From NCBI GenBank assembly GCA_028826165.1, contig JAPDFW010000054.1:605526-669525 (forward strand): a DNA stretch of 64,000 bases. The letters are read 5' to 3'. The position numbers and the translations under genes were made by a program. Shown piece by piece: positions 31,555-43,100 of the stretch (position 1 is the first letter of the stretch; every line of letters starts with the position of its first letter). Source of the DNA: Anaeramoeba ignava. Lineage: Eukaryota > Metamonada > Anaeramoebidae. The notes under the pieces are model-generated. The model worked only from the letters and a program-made list of their open reading frames with translations. It did no database searches and was not told the DNA's origin.

Positions 31555-33879
31555 ATGTCACAATTATTTCCTGTTACATTTCGTTATCTTGGAGAAGCAA
31601 CAAGTGCATTTTTATATCTTTCGATTGATCAAGTAAGCAAAATTCTCAAATTAATTTTTTAATTAAATTTTTATTTAAATTTTTTATTTAATTTTTTATT
31701 TAATTTTTTAATTAAATTTTTTATTTAAATTTTTAAGTGGCAAAAACCACATGAAATGAAAAAAACAGAAAATGGATTTGAAGTTTCTTTAAATTTACCA
31801 GCAGGAAAATTTTATTATCGATTTGCTGTCAAACAAAATAATAAAATTTTTTGGGTTGTTGATTCAGAAGCTCCAAAAGAAAAAAATAATAAAATTTTTT
31901 TTTTGTTGATTCAAAAGAAATCTTAAAAAGAAAAATCTCAATTTTGATAAATTCAATCTTTTATTCAAATGTTAGAAAGTGGAAAAGAAGAAAATTCTTT
32001 AAAAAAAATTCTTGAAAATGATTAAAATTCTGATAATCTTAATTCTCAAGAAAATTTATCTCAATCTCAATTAAAAGATAAACTTCAATCTTTATCAATT
32101 CCTCAATATCATGAATTTTTAGAAAGTGGAAAAGAAGAAAATTCTTTAAAAAAGCATTCAATTCTTCGTATAAATTCATATTTAAATTAAAATCAAATTA
32201 AATTAAAAATTAAATTAAATCAAATAAATACAAATTAAATTAAAAAATTAAATACAAATTAAATCAAATTAAATTAAATAAATCAAATTTAAAAATCAAA
32301 TACAAAAATTAAAATCCAAAATTCAAATCAAATTAAATCAAATCAAAATAAACAAATCAAAATAAACAAATCAAATTACAAATCAAATCAAATCAAATCA
32401 AATCAAATCAAATCAAATTAAATTAAATCAAATCAAATCAAATACAAAAAATTAAATCAAATCAAATCAAATACACAATTAAATCAAATTAAATAAATAC
32501 AAATCAAATTAAACAAATCAAATCAAATAAATCAAATTAAATACAAATCAAATTTAAATCAAATTAAATACAAATTAAATTAAATACAAATTTAAATCAA
32601 ATTAAAATTACAAATTCAAATTACAAAAATAAACAAATCAAATCAAATTTAAATCAAATTAAATTAAATTACAAATTAAATTAAAAAATTAAATTAAATC
32701 AAATTAAATCAAATTAAATTCAAATTAAATACAAATTAAAAATTTAAATCAAATAAATCAAATTAAATCAAATTAAATCAAATTAAATTAAATACCAAAT
32801 TAAAATTAAATCAAAAATCAAATCAAAATTTAAATAAAAAATACAAACAAATTAAAATCAAATTAAAATCAAATTAAATACAAATCAATTTTAAATCAAA
32901 TTAAAATTAAATTAAATACAAATCAAACAAATCAAATCAAATCAAAAATTTAAATTTAATTTAAATCAAAAAATACAAATAAAATCAAATCAAAAAATAC
33001 AAATTAAAATCCCCAATTTAAATCAAAATACAAATCAAATAAAATTAAATTAAATACAAATCAAATTCGGGAGGGCCAAATCAAATCAAATTAAATTAAA
33101 ATAAAATTAAAATTAAATTAAAATTAAATTAAAATTAAAATCAAAATCAAAATCAAAATTTAAAATTAAAATTGAAGGTGTTGATTTCTTAATAGATTTT
33201 AAAATACTTCCAAGATTTAAAAAAAAACTAAACTATCAAGACAAAATACTATTAGCATATGAAGCAGCAGTTGTCTTAATGCACAAACCAACAATATCTA
33301 GTGAAACACTTTATTTAATTTGTCGAAATTATGAAATCTTAAAAACATTCACAATCAATGAAAGAAAAACGAAAAGAAACGAAAAATTTTTCAATCAAAT
33401 TTTTCAAATCGAATCAAAACTTGAAACTTCAGGAGAAGATTTAGTTCAAACATTAGAAACCAGACTTGAAAATTTCCCTGGATTTTGTTGGTTGATTCAA
33501 ACTGAAGGAATATATAAAAAAAACTCAAAAAAAGAGCAAAAATGTTTATTACTTTATATTCCACATTCAAATCCAATTAAAAATGAAAAAAAAGTTGTTT
33601 TATTTCATCCTGATGGTGTTATTCATACAAATAGCGGACCAAGTTTCTCTATTTTTGATACTAATAGTACTCTTCAGAACTTAAAAAGAGAACTATCAAG
33701 TTATACTCTTTTAAGTTTGACAGTTTTATCTTTTAAAATCCAAAAATCATTTAGAGAAGAAATCCCAAAAGAAAATTTAAAAGATAATGAAAAAGAAAAG
33801 GGAAAAATGAAGGAAAAAATGAAGGAAAAAATGAAGGAAGAAAAGGAAAAGGAAAAAGAAAAAGAAAAAGAAAAAGAAA

Positions 33880-33911
<32 letters not shown>

Positions 33912-34457
33912 GATAAAAAAAGGAAAAAAGAAAGTGATTCAACTGATTCTGATGATGATTCTGATGATGATTCAAGTGATTCAAGTGAAAAATCAAGTGA
34001 TTCAAGTGAAAATCAAGTGAAAAATCAAGTGATTCAACTGATGATGATTCTGATGATGATGATTCAAGTGATTCAACTGATTCTGATGATGATTCTGATG
34101 ATGATTCAAGTGATTCAACTGATTCAACTGATTCTGATGATGATTCTGATGATGATTCAAGTGATTCAAGTGATTCTGATGATGATTCAAGTGATTCAAG
34201 TGATTCAAGTGATTCAAGTGATGAAAATCAAAAAAAAACTCCAAAGAAAAAACTCAAAACTTCAAAAAAGAAAGAGAAAATTAATGATTCAGGTAAATTT
34301 TATTCCTCTTTTTTTTTTCTTCATCTTTTTAAATTTTTTTAATTATTTATTTTTATTAGAAACTCCAAAACCTTCAGAAACTAAAATAACTGCTTCAAAA
34401 AGAAAAAATTCAAATTCAAAAAAGAAGAAAAGAAGATCACATAAAAAACAAAATTAA
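31555..34457 (+). pseudogene. CBM48-like gene with acidic/basic tail, reading frame broken
   Basis: Four exons fit: 31555-31632, 31738-32167, 33196-34292 and 34360-34457. Residues 1-75 look like an AMPK-beta/CBM48 carbohydrate-binding E-set fold (VTFRYLGEATSAFLYLSIDQ, then WQKPHEMKK and AGKFYYRFAVK). The frame then meets TAA at 31924, TGA at 31945, TAA at 31948 and TAA at 32023, after which the same frame is coding-like again. A short segment (LESGKEENSLKK) occurs twice, so a local duplication is present. Exon 3 holds a conserved-looking block (FPGFCWLIQTEGIY... VVLFHPDGVIHTNSGPSFSI) with faint SH2-like order, then KEKE and Ser/Asp runs with one frame break near 34010. It may be a decayed gene, a mis-assembled stretch or an incorrect exon 2 model. 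Function is not assignable. Confidence 0.55.
32168..33195 (+). repeat. Intron filled with AAATCAAATTAAAT repeats
   Basis: 1,028 bp, donor GTATAA and acceptor CTTAATAG, joining in phase. The body is a degenerate array of AAATCAAATTAAATTAAATACAAAT. A short GGGAGGGCC stretch at 33068-33076 is the only GC-rich spot. Confidence 0.65.
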
Positions 34458-34564
34458 GAAAATTTAAAGCAATTTTAAAAATTAAATTGAATTCCAAAAA
34501 AAAAATTTCCAACAAAAAATTTTTTCATTTTTTTTCTTTCATTTTTTTTTTCAATTAATAAATA

Positions 34565-35728
34565 ATGGAAAATCAAAAAAGAAACCCAATTAAACAAATT
34601 GATGATTTTGAACAAATTTTAGACTTAATCCCAAAAAATTCAATTATTTTTACTGATATTGATGAGACTCTTGTTTGTCCTGAAACTTTTTTTATTTATG
34701 GAATTCCAAAATCAGATTTTTTTATAAATCAAAAAATTAAATCAAATTATAATGAAAAAGAATTTAAATTAATCACTTTAAAAATGGAAGAAATTTATTA
34801 TCAAAAACCGTTAAAATTAATTGAAAAAGAAAAAACTTTAAATATATTCAATCAATTAAAATCTCAATTTCCATTTTTTGGACTTACTGTTAGAGAACTA
34901 AATAATCCTTTATCAATTTCTTTATTAACAAATTTGAAAGAAATTGGAATTAATTTTTTAAATCAAAATCAAAATGAAAATGAAAATGAAAATCAAAATC
35001 AAAATCAAAATCAAAATCAAAATCAAAATCAAAATCAAAATCAAAATCAAAATTTAAATCAAAATCAAAATCAAAATCAAAATCAAAATCAAAATCAAAT
35101 CGAAAATGAAAATCAAAATCAAAATCAAAATCAAAATGAAAATCAAAATCAAAATTTAAATCAAAATGAAAATCAAAATGAAAATCAAAATCAAAATCAA
35201 AATGAAATTGAAAATGAAAATCAAAATCAAAATCAAAATCAAAATCAAAATCAAAATCAAAATCAAAATCAAAATCAAAATCAAAATTTAAATGAAAATC
35301 AAAATGAAAATTTAAATCAAAATCAAAATCAAAATGAAAATCAAAATCAAAATTTAAATCAAAATCAAAATCAAAATCAAAATCAAAATTTAAATGAAAA
35401 ACTTTATTTTAAAGATGGAATTATTTTTTCTAATAATCAAAGTAAAGGAATTACTATTTTAAAATTTCTTCAATACTTTCAAAATGATCTTCTTAAAATA
35501 ATATCAAAAAAATTAAATCAAAATTCGAATTGTTCTTTTTATGTTATTTTAATTGATAATTTAATGGAAAATCTTGTTCAAGCAGAAGATGACTTTATTA
35601 AGAATAAATTTAAAAATTATTTTTTGTTTCATTATACTTTTGCTAATAATTTGATTCAAGAAGATAGTTTAATGAAACAATTTATAGAAATTATTCAAGA
35701 ATTAAAAATACCAAATAAAATTAATTAA
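34565..35728 (+). CDS. HAD-like phosphatase of DUF2608 type with Gln/Asn insert
   Basis: 387 residues. FTDIDETLV carries the haloacid dehalogenase motif I DxDxT (D31, D33, T35). LTVREL fits the motif II Thr region. After a ~145-residue Asn/Gln/Glu repeat comes LYFKDGIIFSNNQSKGITIL, whose Lys fits motif III, and VILIDNLMENL fits motif IV (Asp and following acidic residue). The FKDGIIFSNNQSKG signature resembles the DUF2608 family, which I know mainly from Legionella and Chlamydia-like bacteria. A phosphohydrolase is expected; the substrate is unknown. The repeat lies between motifs II and III, where a cap loop would sit. Promoter: TTTTTTCATTTTTTTTC and CTTTCATTTT within 50 bp. Confidence 0.7.
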   Translation: MENQKRNPIKQIDDFEQILDLIPKNSIIFTDIDETLVCPETFFIYGIPKSDFFINQKIKSNYNEKEFKLITLKMEEIYYQKPLKLIEKEKTLNIFNQLKSQFPFFGLTVRELNNPLSISLLTNLKEIGINFLNQNQNENENENQNQNQNQNQNQNQNQNQNQNLNQNQNQNQNQNQNQIENENQNQNQNQNENQNQNLNQNENQNENQNQNQNEIENENQNQNQNQNQNQNQNQNQNQNQNLNENQNENLNQNQNQNENQNQNLNQNQNQNQNQNLNEKLYFKDGIIFSNNQSKGITILKFLQYFQNDLLKIISKKLNQNSNCSFYVILIDNLMENLVQAEDDFIKNKFKNYFLFHYTFANNLIQEDSLMKQFIEIIQELKIPNKIN

Positions 35729-35739
35729 AAGTAAATTTA

Positions 35740-35895
35740 AAATTTAAAATTTATAATTAAAATTAAAATTAAAATTAAAATCAAAATAAAATTTATAATT
35801 AAAATTAAAATTAAAATTAAAATTAAAATCAAAATTAAAATTAAATTTTAAAATTAAAATTAAAATTAAAATTAAAATTAAAATTAAAATTTGTG
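35740..35895. repeat. AAATTA hexamer array
   Basis: About 150 bp of AAAATTAAAATTA repeats between the convergent stops of the HAD-like gene and ARL2. Confidence 0.8.
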
Positions 35896-35931
35896 TTTGT
35901 TTTTTGGTCTTATTCTTTTTATTTTTATTAT

Positions 35932-36759
35932 TTAATTATTAGCAAAAATTCTAGAAGAAATATCATCAACAATCCAATCAATTCCTTCCAAAAGACCTAA
36001 ACCATTATAAGCACTACAACCAATAATTTCACAATGTCTACCATTAATTTTATGAATTTTCAAGAGTTTTGCAATTTCCAATTTAGATAAAGATCCATCA
36101 ATATCTTGTTTATTAGCAAAAATTAATAAAGAAGCTCCAGCTAATTTTTCTTCAACAAGAAGTTTTTTCAATTCTTTTCTGCAGTCTTTTATTCTTCTTT
36201 TATCAGCACTATCAACAACCCATATTAATCCATCTGTTTTTTCATAATAATTTTTCCAATATGAACGAAGTGTTTTTTGTCCTCCAACATCCCAAAATAC
36301 TAATTTGTAATCTTTGTGCTCAATTGTTTCAATATTAAATCCTAATGTTGGTGATATTGTTGATATGTCTTCTCCAAGAAATTTTTTGATAATTGTTGTT
36401 TTTCCTGCATTATCAAGTCCTCTTTATAATTTTAAATTTAATTATAAATTTAATTTTAATTTTAAATTTAATTTTGATTTTAAATATAATTTTGATTTTA
36501 ATTTTGATTTTAATTTTGATTTTTATTTTAATTTTAATTTTAATTTTATAAATGAATTTTAATTTAATTTTAATTTTAATTTTAATTTTAAATTTAATTT
36601 TAAATTTAATTTTAATTTTAATTTTAATTTTAATTTTAATTTTAATTTTAATTTTAATTTTAATTTTAATTTTGTATTTTAATTTTGTATTTACAACATT
36701 AATAATCTCATTTCTTTTTCTTTTTCTTTAATTTTTCTAACTATTGTAAGTAATCCCAT
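35932..36759 (-). CDS. ARL2: ARL2 small GTPase
   Basis: Two exons, 36759-36695 and 36421-35932 (184 residues, the same length as human ARL2). It starts [20 protein letters not shown] and continues GLDNAGKTT (P-loop), [13 protein letters not shown] (switch I), [13 protein letters not shown] (switch II), NKQD and CSAYNG. It ends in [12 protein letters not shown], the typical ARL2 C-terminus. Gly2 is present, although ARL2 is usually not myristoylated. ARL2 acts in tubulin folding (cofactor D), microtubule dynamics and release of lipidated cargo. The 273-bp intron (donor GTAAAT, acceptor ATAAAG) falls directly before the P-loop glycine and is filled with TTTTAA repeats. Confidence 0.96.
36422..36694 (-). 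repeat. ARL2 intron, AATTTT repeats
   Basis: 273 bp, almost entirely TTTTAATTTTAAATTTAATTT hexamers. Phase 2. Confidence 0.85.
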
Positions 36760-37077
36760 AATAAAAAAAAAATGAAAAAATGAAAAAATGAAAAAATGAA
36801 AAAATGAAAAAAATTTTATTAAATTTTTCTTGTAAAAGTCAAATTTAAAAATATTTTCATTTCTTTGAATTAATTTTTTTAATTTAATTGTCAATTTCAT
36901 GTCAAAGTCAAATTTTCAATTTAAATTTTCAATTTTTTAATTTTGAATTTTTAAATTTTGAAGTTAAATTTTTTGGATTCATTTTTTTTTTTAGATTTAA
37001 TTTAGATTTAAGAAATCGGAATTAAAAATTTCTTGTTAAAAGAGAAAGAGAAAGAAACAAATTCTACTGATAAAAAA
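36760..37077. promoter_or_regulatory. ARL2 upstream region with four stacked CATTTTTT motifs
   Basis: 318 bp between the ARL2 start and the striatin stop. In the ARL2 sense, four CATTTTTT copies in a row (plus 36770-36812, seen as AAAAAATG) end about 12 bp before the ATG. The rest is A/T-rich without a gene. Confidence 0.55.
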
Positions 37078-40028
37078 TCAAGCAAAAATTTGGATTAAAG
37101 AATCAGCAGCGCCAGTAGCAATCATAGGAACTATAGGATGAAATTCAACGCAATGAACACCTTCATCATTTTTTCTTCTTGAAGTAAAGAAATCCTGAAC
37201 AAAAGTTCTAGTTCTAATATCCCAAATACGAAGATGACAATCATGAGAACTAGTTGCAAAATAAAGACCTGAAGGATCAATAGAAACACCAGTAATAGCA
37301 TCCAAATGTCCTGTTATCGTTCCAATTCCGTTTTTTGCTCGAAAATCATACATGTTAATTTTCCTATCTTCTGTTCCTGCAATTACTAATGGAATAACTG
37401 AATGTGTTGTGAGTGTGTTGATTTGTCTCGCTAAGTTAATTTTTGGTAAGTTTCCTCTGTTTTTATTTCCTATTTCTGTTATTTCGTCTCCGTATTCTTT
37501 GGAGGAATATCCACAAATTCTTTCTCCTGTTTCAACATCAAAAAATACTAATGAGGATGAATTATATCCAGCAACAATTTTGTTAGGATCTAGTTTAGAA
37601 AATGTGACTGTTGTTGGAACATGATTATCTATAAATGTAAAATAAGAATATTTGATTTAAATATTTATTTCCAATTTTAAATAATTGATTTTAAATATTT
37701 GATTTAAAATATTTAATTTTAAATAATTGATTTAAAATAATTGATTTTAAATATTTGATTTTAAATATTTGAGTTTTAAATAATTGATTTTAAATAATTA
37801 ATTTTAAATATTTGATTTAAAATATTCAATTTTAAATAATTGATTTTAAATATTTAATTTTAAATATTTGATTTTAAATAATTGATTTTAAATAATTGAT
37901 TTTAAATATTTAATTTTAATATTTGATTTTAAATAATTGATTTTAAATATTTGATTTTAAAAAATCTGAAAACTTACCCAAATTTTCAATATTGGGAAAC
38001 AAATAATCCCTAATAAAAGGAGACATTTTTTCCATATCCCAAAACTTAATTGTTCCATCAGCAGAAGAAGATATTATACAACTTTTTTCTGGATGAATTG
38101 AAAGATCCCAAATAGCATCTGCATGCCCAATATAGGCATCAAGTTTACTTTGAATGGGATTTTCTAAATGTTTATTTGTTTAAAAAAAAATTTTAAATTT
38201 AATTTTTTAAAAATGAATTTAATTCTTGGAAAACAACAAAGTACCAAATGCGGAAATTTCATTGTTATCTTCCATTCCAGGAAATTCCCATAAACGTACA
38301 ATAGCATCACCACCTGCACTAATACATATTCCTTTTGCACTATCGAGAATAACCTTAAATTTTAAAATCATTTAATAAATGATTTTTTTTTGATAAAAAT
38401 AATAATTTCTTCCTTATTCATACTTTATAAATTGGTGCTGTATGACCTCGAAAAGTATAAATAGGTTCGATTTTCTTTTGAGGCTTTTCCGCATTTGTAG
38501 AATTATTTAATGAAATATAATGAGACATTTTTTTATTAAATGCCCATAATTTCAAAGTGCAATCTTCACTTCCAGTTAATAAAATATCTTCAGTTGAATG
38601 CCAAGAAACAGAACGAACACTATCCAAATGATTTGTGAGTGTGACTGCTTTTTTGAAATTGATAATTCCTTTTTTTGTTGTGGAATTAAGTGCTTCATTA
38701 TCAAAAGTAGAAACTCTTTTGATATAAATTTTGATATAAATTTTGATATAAATTTTAATATAAATATTAATATAAATTTTGATATAAATATTAATATAAA
38801 TATTAATATAAATATTAATATAAATTTTAATATAAATTTTAATATAAATATTGATATAAATTTTGATATAATTATTAATATAAATTTTAATATAAATATT
38901 AATATAAATTTTGATATAAATATTAATATAAATATTAATATAAATTTTGATATAAATTTTAATATAAATTTTAATATAAATATTAATATAAATTTTGATA
39001 TAAATATTGATATAAATATTAATATAAATATTAATATAAATGAATATCTTTTCGATCAAAGTAAATTACTTATTTTGACTTAATTTCATAGAATCAATAA
39101 CTTTTTGAAATTGATTTGATTTAAATGAAATTTTATTTGATGGTGATTCATTGTAAATAATTTTTTCTGATGAGAAATTGAAAAATTTATCAATTTCTAA
39201 TTCGGAAATATTGAGAATTTGTTGTAAATCTTTTTGTAATGTTTGAAGATCTTGTTCTGTAAGTTTTTTTGAATCTTGAATTTCTTCTTTTTTGTTTAAT
39301 TTTAATTTTTCTTTTTCTTTTTCTTGTTTATTAATTTCTTGTTTTTTAATTCCCAACTGATTATAAGAACTTGAAATTAAAATTAAAATTAAAATTGAAA
39401 TTAAAATTAAAATTGAAATTAAAATTAAAATTAAAATTGAAATTAAAATTGAAATTAAAATTGAAATTAAAATTGAAATTAAAATTGAAATTAAAATTGA
39501 AATTAAAATTGAAATTAAAATTAAATTACTTTTGAAGAAATTCTCTTGCTTTTTTAACTAAAATATGTGAAGAAATGTCTTTTAAAATTTAAAATTTAAA
39601 ATTTTAAATTTTTTTTTAATTGTTTGTTGTTTGTTTTTTTAAAAAATAAAAATTAAAAATACTTTCAAATAAATTTGTAACTGAATTTTGTTTTTCTTCA
39701 GATTCTTTGTTTTGAATGTTTTCATTTAATCTTTTTTGTTTTGTTTTGTTTTAAATTAAATTAAATTAAAATTAAAATTAAATTAAAATTAAATTTAAAA
39801 TTAAATTTACTTTGTTTCTTGAAAGGAAACTTGAAGAAATTTTAATCTTTTTAATAATTTTTTCTTAATTTTTCTTTGTTTTTTTTTTTCATTTTCAAGT
39901 TTTGTAATAATTTCAAACATATCATTTTGCTCTTTTTCCCATTGATTTTTTGCTTTTTCAAATTGAGTAAGTTTAATTTGAAATTCATCAAATAAAGAAA
40001 ATAATTGATTTGAATCCAAAAAAGACAT
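37078..40028 (-). CDS. STRN: Striatin homologue (STRIPAK scaffold)
   Basis: Eight exons in consistent phase: 40028-39811, 39730-39663, 39578-39530, 39369-39070, 38715-38424, 38353-38245, 38163-37978 and 37628-37078 (590 residues; animal striatins about 780). The N-terminal coiled coil ([20 protein letters not shown], then [18 protein letters not shown]) matches the striatin calmodulin/PP2A-binding coil. The C-terminal WD40 propeller is striatin-like: [69 protein letters not shown], and the family's last blade [20 protein letters not shown]. Striatin is the B''' subunit of PP2A that assembles STRIPAK with GCK-type kinases. The calmodulin-binding middle region is short. Introns are small except those noted separately. 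It is divergent from the FGD-like gene. Confidence 0.93.
37629..37977 (-). repeat. Striatin intron 7, ATTTTAAATAATTG repeats
   Basis: 349 bp with donor GTAAGT. The body is a TTTAAATAATTGATTTTAAATATTTGA array. Confidence 0.85.
38716..39069 (-). repeat. Striatin intron 4, TATAAATATTAA repeats
   Basis: 354 bp with donor GTAATT and acceptor TCAAAAG. The body is an almost perfect 12-bp array (TATAAATTTTGA, TATAAATATTAA). A frame through it translates as IYIN repeats and is not coding. Confidence 0.85.
39370..39529 (-). repeat. Striatin intron 3, AAATTAAAATTG repeats
   Basis: 160 bp, a clean 12-bp AAATTAAAATTG array, donor GTAATT and acceptor TTTCAAG. Confidence 0.85.
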
Positions 40029-40105
40029 TAAAAAAAAAAAATGAAAAAAATTTTTTGATTTTTTTTTTTTCATTTTTCATTTTTTTTTTTGTATTATTTC
40101 AAAAA
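40029..40105. promoter_or_regulatory. Bidirectional promoter spacer
   Basis: Only 77 bp between the ATGs of striatin (minus) and the FGD-like gene (plus). It holds AAATGAAAAAAATTTTTTG then TTTTTCATTTTTCATTTTT, so both genes have a TCATTTTT-type motif within 15-40 bp. Confidence 0.65.
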
Positions 40106-43100
40106 ATGTCATCTGTTTCAACTACTTCAACTTCAGATAGCGAAGTTGAAATGACTTCACGAGAACTTTCAGCAAGAAAACTACTTCAATTTGAAAAAGA
40201 TTATCTTAGTCAACTTGATGCTTTTCTTAAATTTGTTTATGAAGGTCTTTCTGAAAGTTCTAGATCAGGTGATCCTATCATTTCAAAACAAAATCTTCAA
40301 ACAATTTTTCATAATATTTCTGAAATTTATCAAAGTACAACAAGTTTTTTAAGAAATTATGAATTTCGTTTATTAACTTGGTATTTTTTTTATTTAAAGC
40401 AAAAAAAAATTTTTTTTTAATTTTTAATTTAAAAATTTTTTTTTTTTAATTTTGATTTTATTTAAATTAATTAGGATGAATGATTCTGAAATTGGTGATT
40501 TATTAGTACAAATTGTAATTATGGGAATTATTTTCTATTATTTTTATTATTACTAAAATGATCATTTAACATTTATTTAACATTTATTTAACATTTATTT
40601 AACATTTATTTAACAATTTTAATTATAAAATGAATTTTAATTTTATAAATTAATTTGAATTTAATTTTAATTATAAAATGAATTTTAATTTTATAAATGA
40701 ATTTTATTTTAATTTTAATTTTATAAATGAATTTTATTTTAATTTTAATTATATAAATGAATTTTATTTTAATTTTAATTTTATAAATGAATTTTATAAA
40801 TGAATTTTAATTTTAGAATCCAATTCTTGAACAATATATCAGTTATGTTAAGAATTATCATTTTGCTCTTAAAACTCTTGAAGAATGTGAATCGAATAAA
40901 CATTTTGTAAAATATTGTGAAGAAATGAAAGCTTCACCAGCATGCAATGGAACTCCTTTTAGAACTTATCTTGAAATGCCATTAAAACATCCAATTCTTT
41001 ATAACAAATTTATTCAAGTAAAAAAAAAAAGTTAAACTAAATGTCATGTAATAATATTTTTTTTTTCATCATTTTTAAAAGGATATTTATAAATATACAG
41101 AACCAAATCATCCAGACAGAGAAGCAATTTCAAATTTTCTCAAAAATCTTGATGTAAAATTAAAAAAAATAAAATCAATTATTCAAAAAGACAAAGAAGC
41201 GGAAAAAGAAAAAGAAAAAGATAAAGAAAAAGATAAAGTTAAAGATTCAAGTCAAAAAACACAAAAAGAAACAAGTCGTGTTGAAGAAGATTCAATTCCA
41301 AAACTTCTACTTCGATTTTCAGGAAAATTACCTGTATAAATAAAAATTGAAATAAAAAATAAATATTAAAATATTAAAATTGAAAAAAAAAATTAGAAAA
41401 TTGACAAACCAGGAAGAAAATTTATATCAGAATATAATGTGATGAAAGCTAGTAGGAAAAAGAATCAAAAAAGGGTTTTATTTTTATTTAATGATATTTT
41501 ATTAGTCGCAGGACCACATAAAGTATTGAAAAGAAAATTAACACTTCACAGATTATTATCATTAGAGGCAACAAAGATTGTTGATATTTCAGATTCAAAA
41601 ATTGTCAAAAATGCAGTTGGATTAAAAGGTCCTGGAAAAAGCTTTACTTTATTTGCTGATTCGCCTGAAAATAAAAAGAAAATTTATTCTTCAATTTTTG
41701 AACAAATTCATATCACAATGAAGGAAAAAGGAATTGATCCTTCAAAAGTTTCTGAAGCTCCGATTTGGAAACAAGATAAAGAAGTTAAGCTTTGTATGAT
41801 TTGTGGTACAAAATTCACTTTAACAAAAAGAAGAGTAAATTAATTTTTGAATCATTTAATTTTAAAAAGATTAATAATACAAAAAAAAAACCAATTTTTC
41901 TTATAAAAAAAATTAGCATCATTGTAGGAATTGTGGGAATATTATTTGTAATTCATGTAGTTCAAAAAAAATGAGATTACCACATATTTCGCAAACTTTA
42001 CAACGAGTTTGTGATTATTGTTATAATGATTTAAAGTATATTTATCAAAAATATTTATAAAAATTAAATCAATAATAATATATTTATAAACATTAAATTA
42101 ATAATAAAATATTTTTATAAACATTAAATCAATAATAAAAATATTTATAAACATTAAATCAATAATAAAATATATTTATAAAAATGAAATTAATAATAAA
42201 AATATATTTATAAACATTAAATTAATAATAAAAATATATTTATAAACATTAAATCAATAATAAAAATATATTTATAAACATTAAATCAATAATAAATATA
42301 TTTATAAAACATTAAATCAATAATACAAAAATATATTTATAAACGATGAAATCAATAATAAAAATATATTTATAATATATCAATAATAAAAAATATAAAC
42401 ATGAAATCAAAAAATATATTTATAAACATAATTTCTGTCCAATAAAATTAAAAATATATAATTTATAAACATTAAATCAATAATAAAAATATATTTATAA
42501 ACATTAAAAATCAATAATAAAAAACATTAAATAATAAAAAAATATTTATATTTATAAACATTAGAATCAATTAATAAATCAAAAAATATATTTATAAACA
42601 TTAAAAATCAATAATATTTATAATATAAAATAAACATTAAATCAATAAACAATAAAAATATTTAAAACATTAAATCAATCAATAATAAAAATATATTTAT
42701 AAACATTAAATCAATTAATAAAAATATATTTATAAACATTAAATCAATAATAAAAAATATATTTATAAACATTAAATCGTCAATAAAAAAATATATAAAT
42801 TTATAAAAAATTTATTATAAAATATTTATAAAATCAAAAATAAATTTATAAAATGAAATTAATAAAAATATATTTATAAACATTAAAAATAAATAAAAAT
42901 ATTTATAAACATAAAATTAATAAAATCAATAATAAATATATTTATAAACATTAAATCAATAATAAAAATATATTTATAAAAATCAATAATAAAAATAATT
43001 AATTTAAAAATAAAAATATATTTTATAAACATTAAATCAATAAAAATATATTTATAAAAATTAAATAATAATAAAAATAATTTATAAACATTAAAAATAT

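Noticed and set aside
31900-32030. Stop-codon reassignment to explain the in-frame TAA and TGA in the CBM48-like gene
   Set aside because: TAA, TGA and TAG all end conserved genes in the window (for example SurE, RAD51 and Sec24), so the standard code holds.
38716-39059. IYINIYIN extension of the striatin WD40 exon
   Set aside because: The 12-bp intron array, bounded by a donor and an acceptor that restore the frame.
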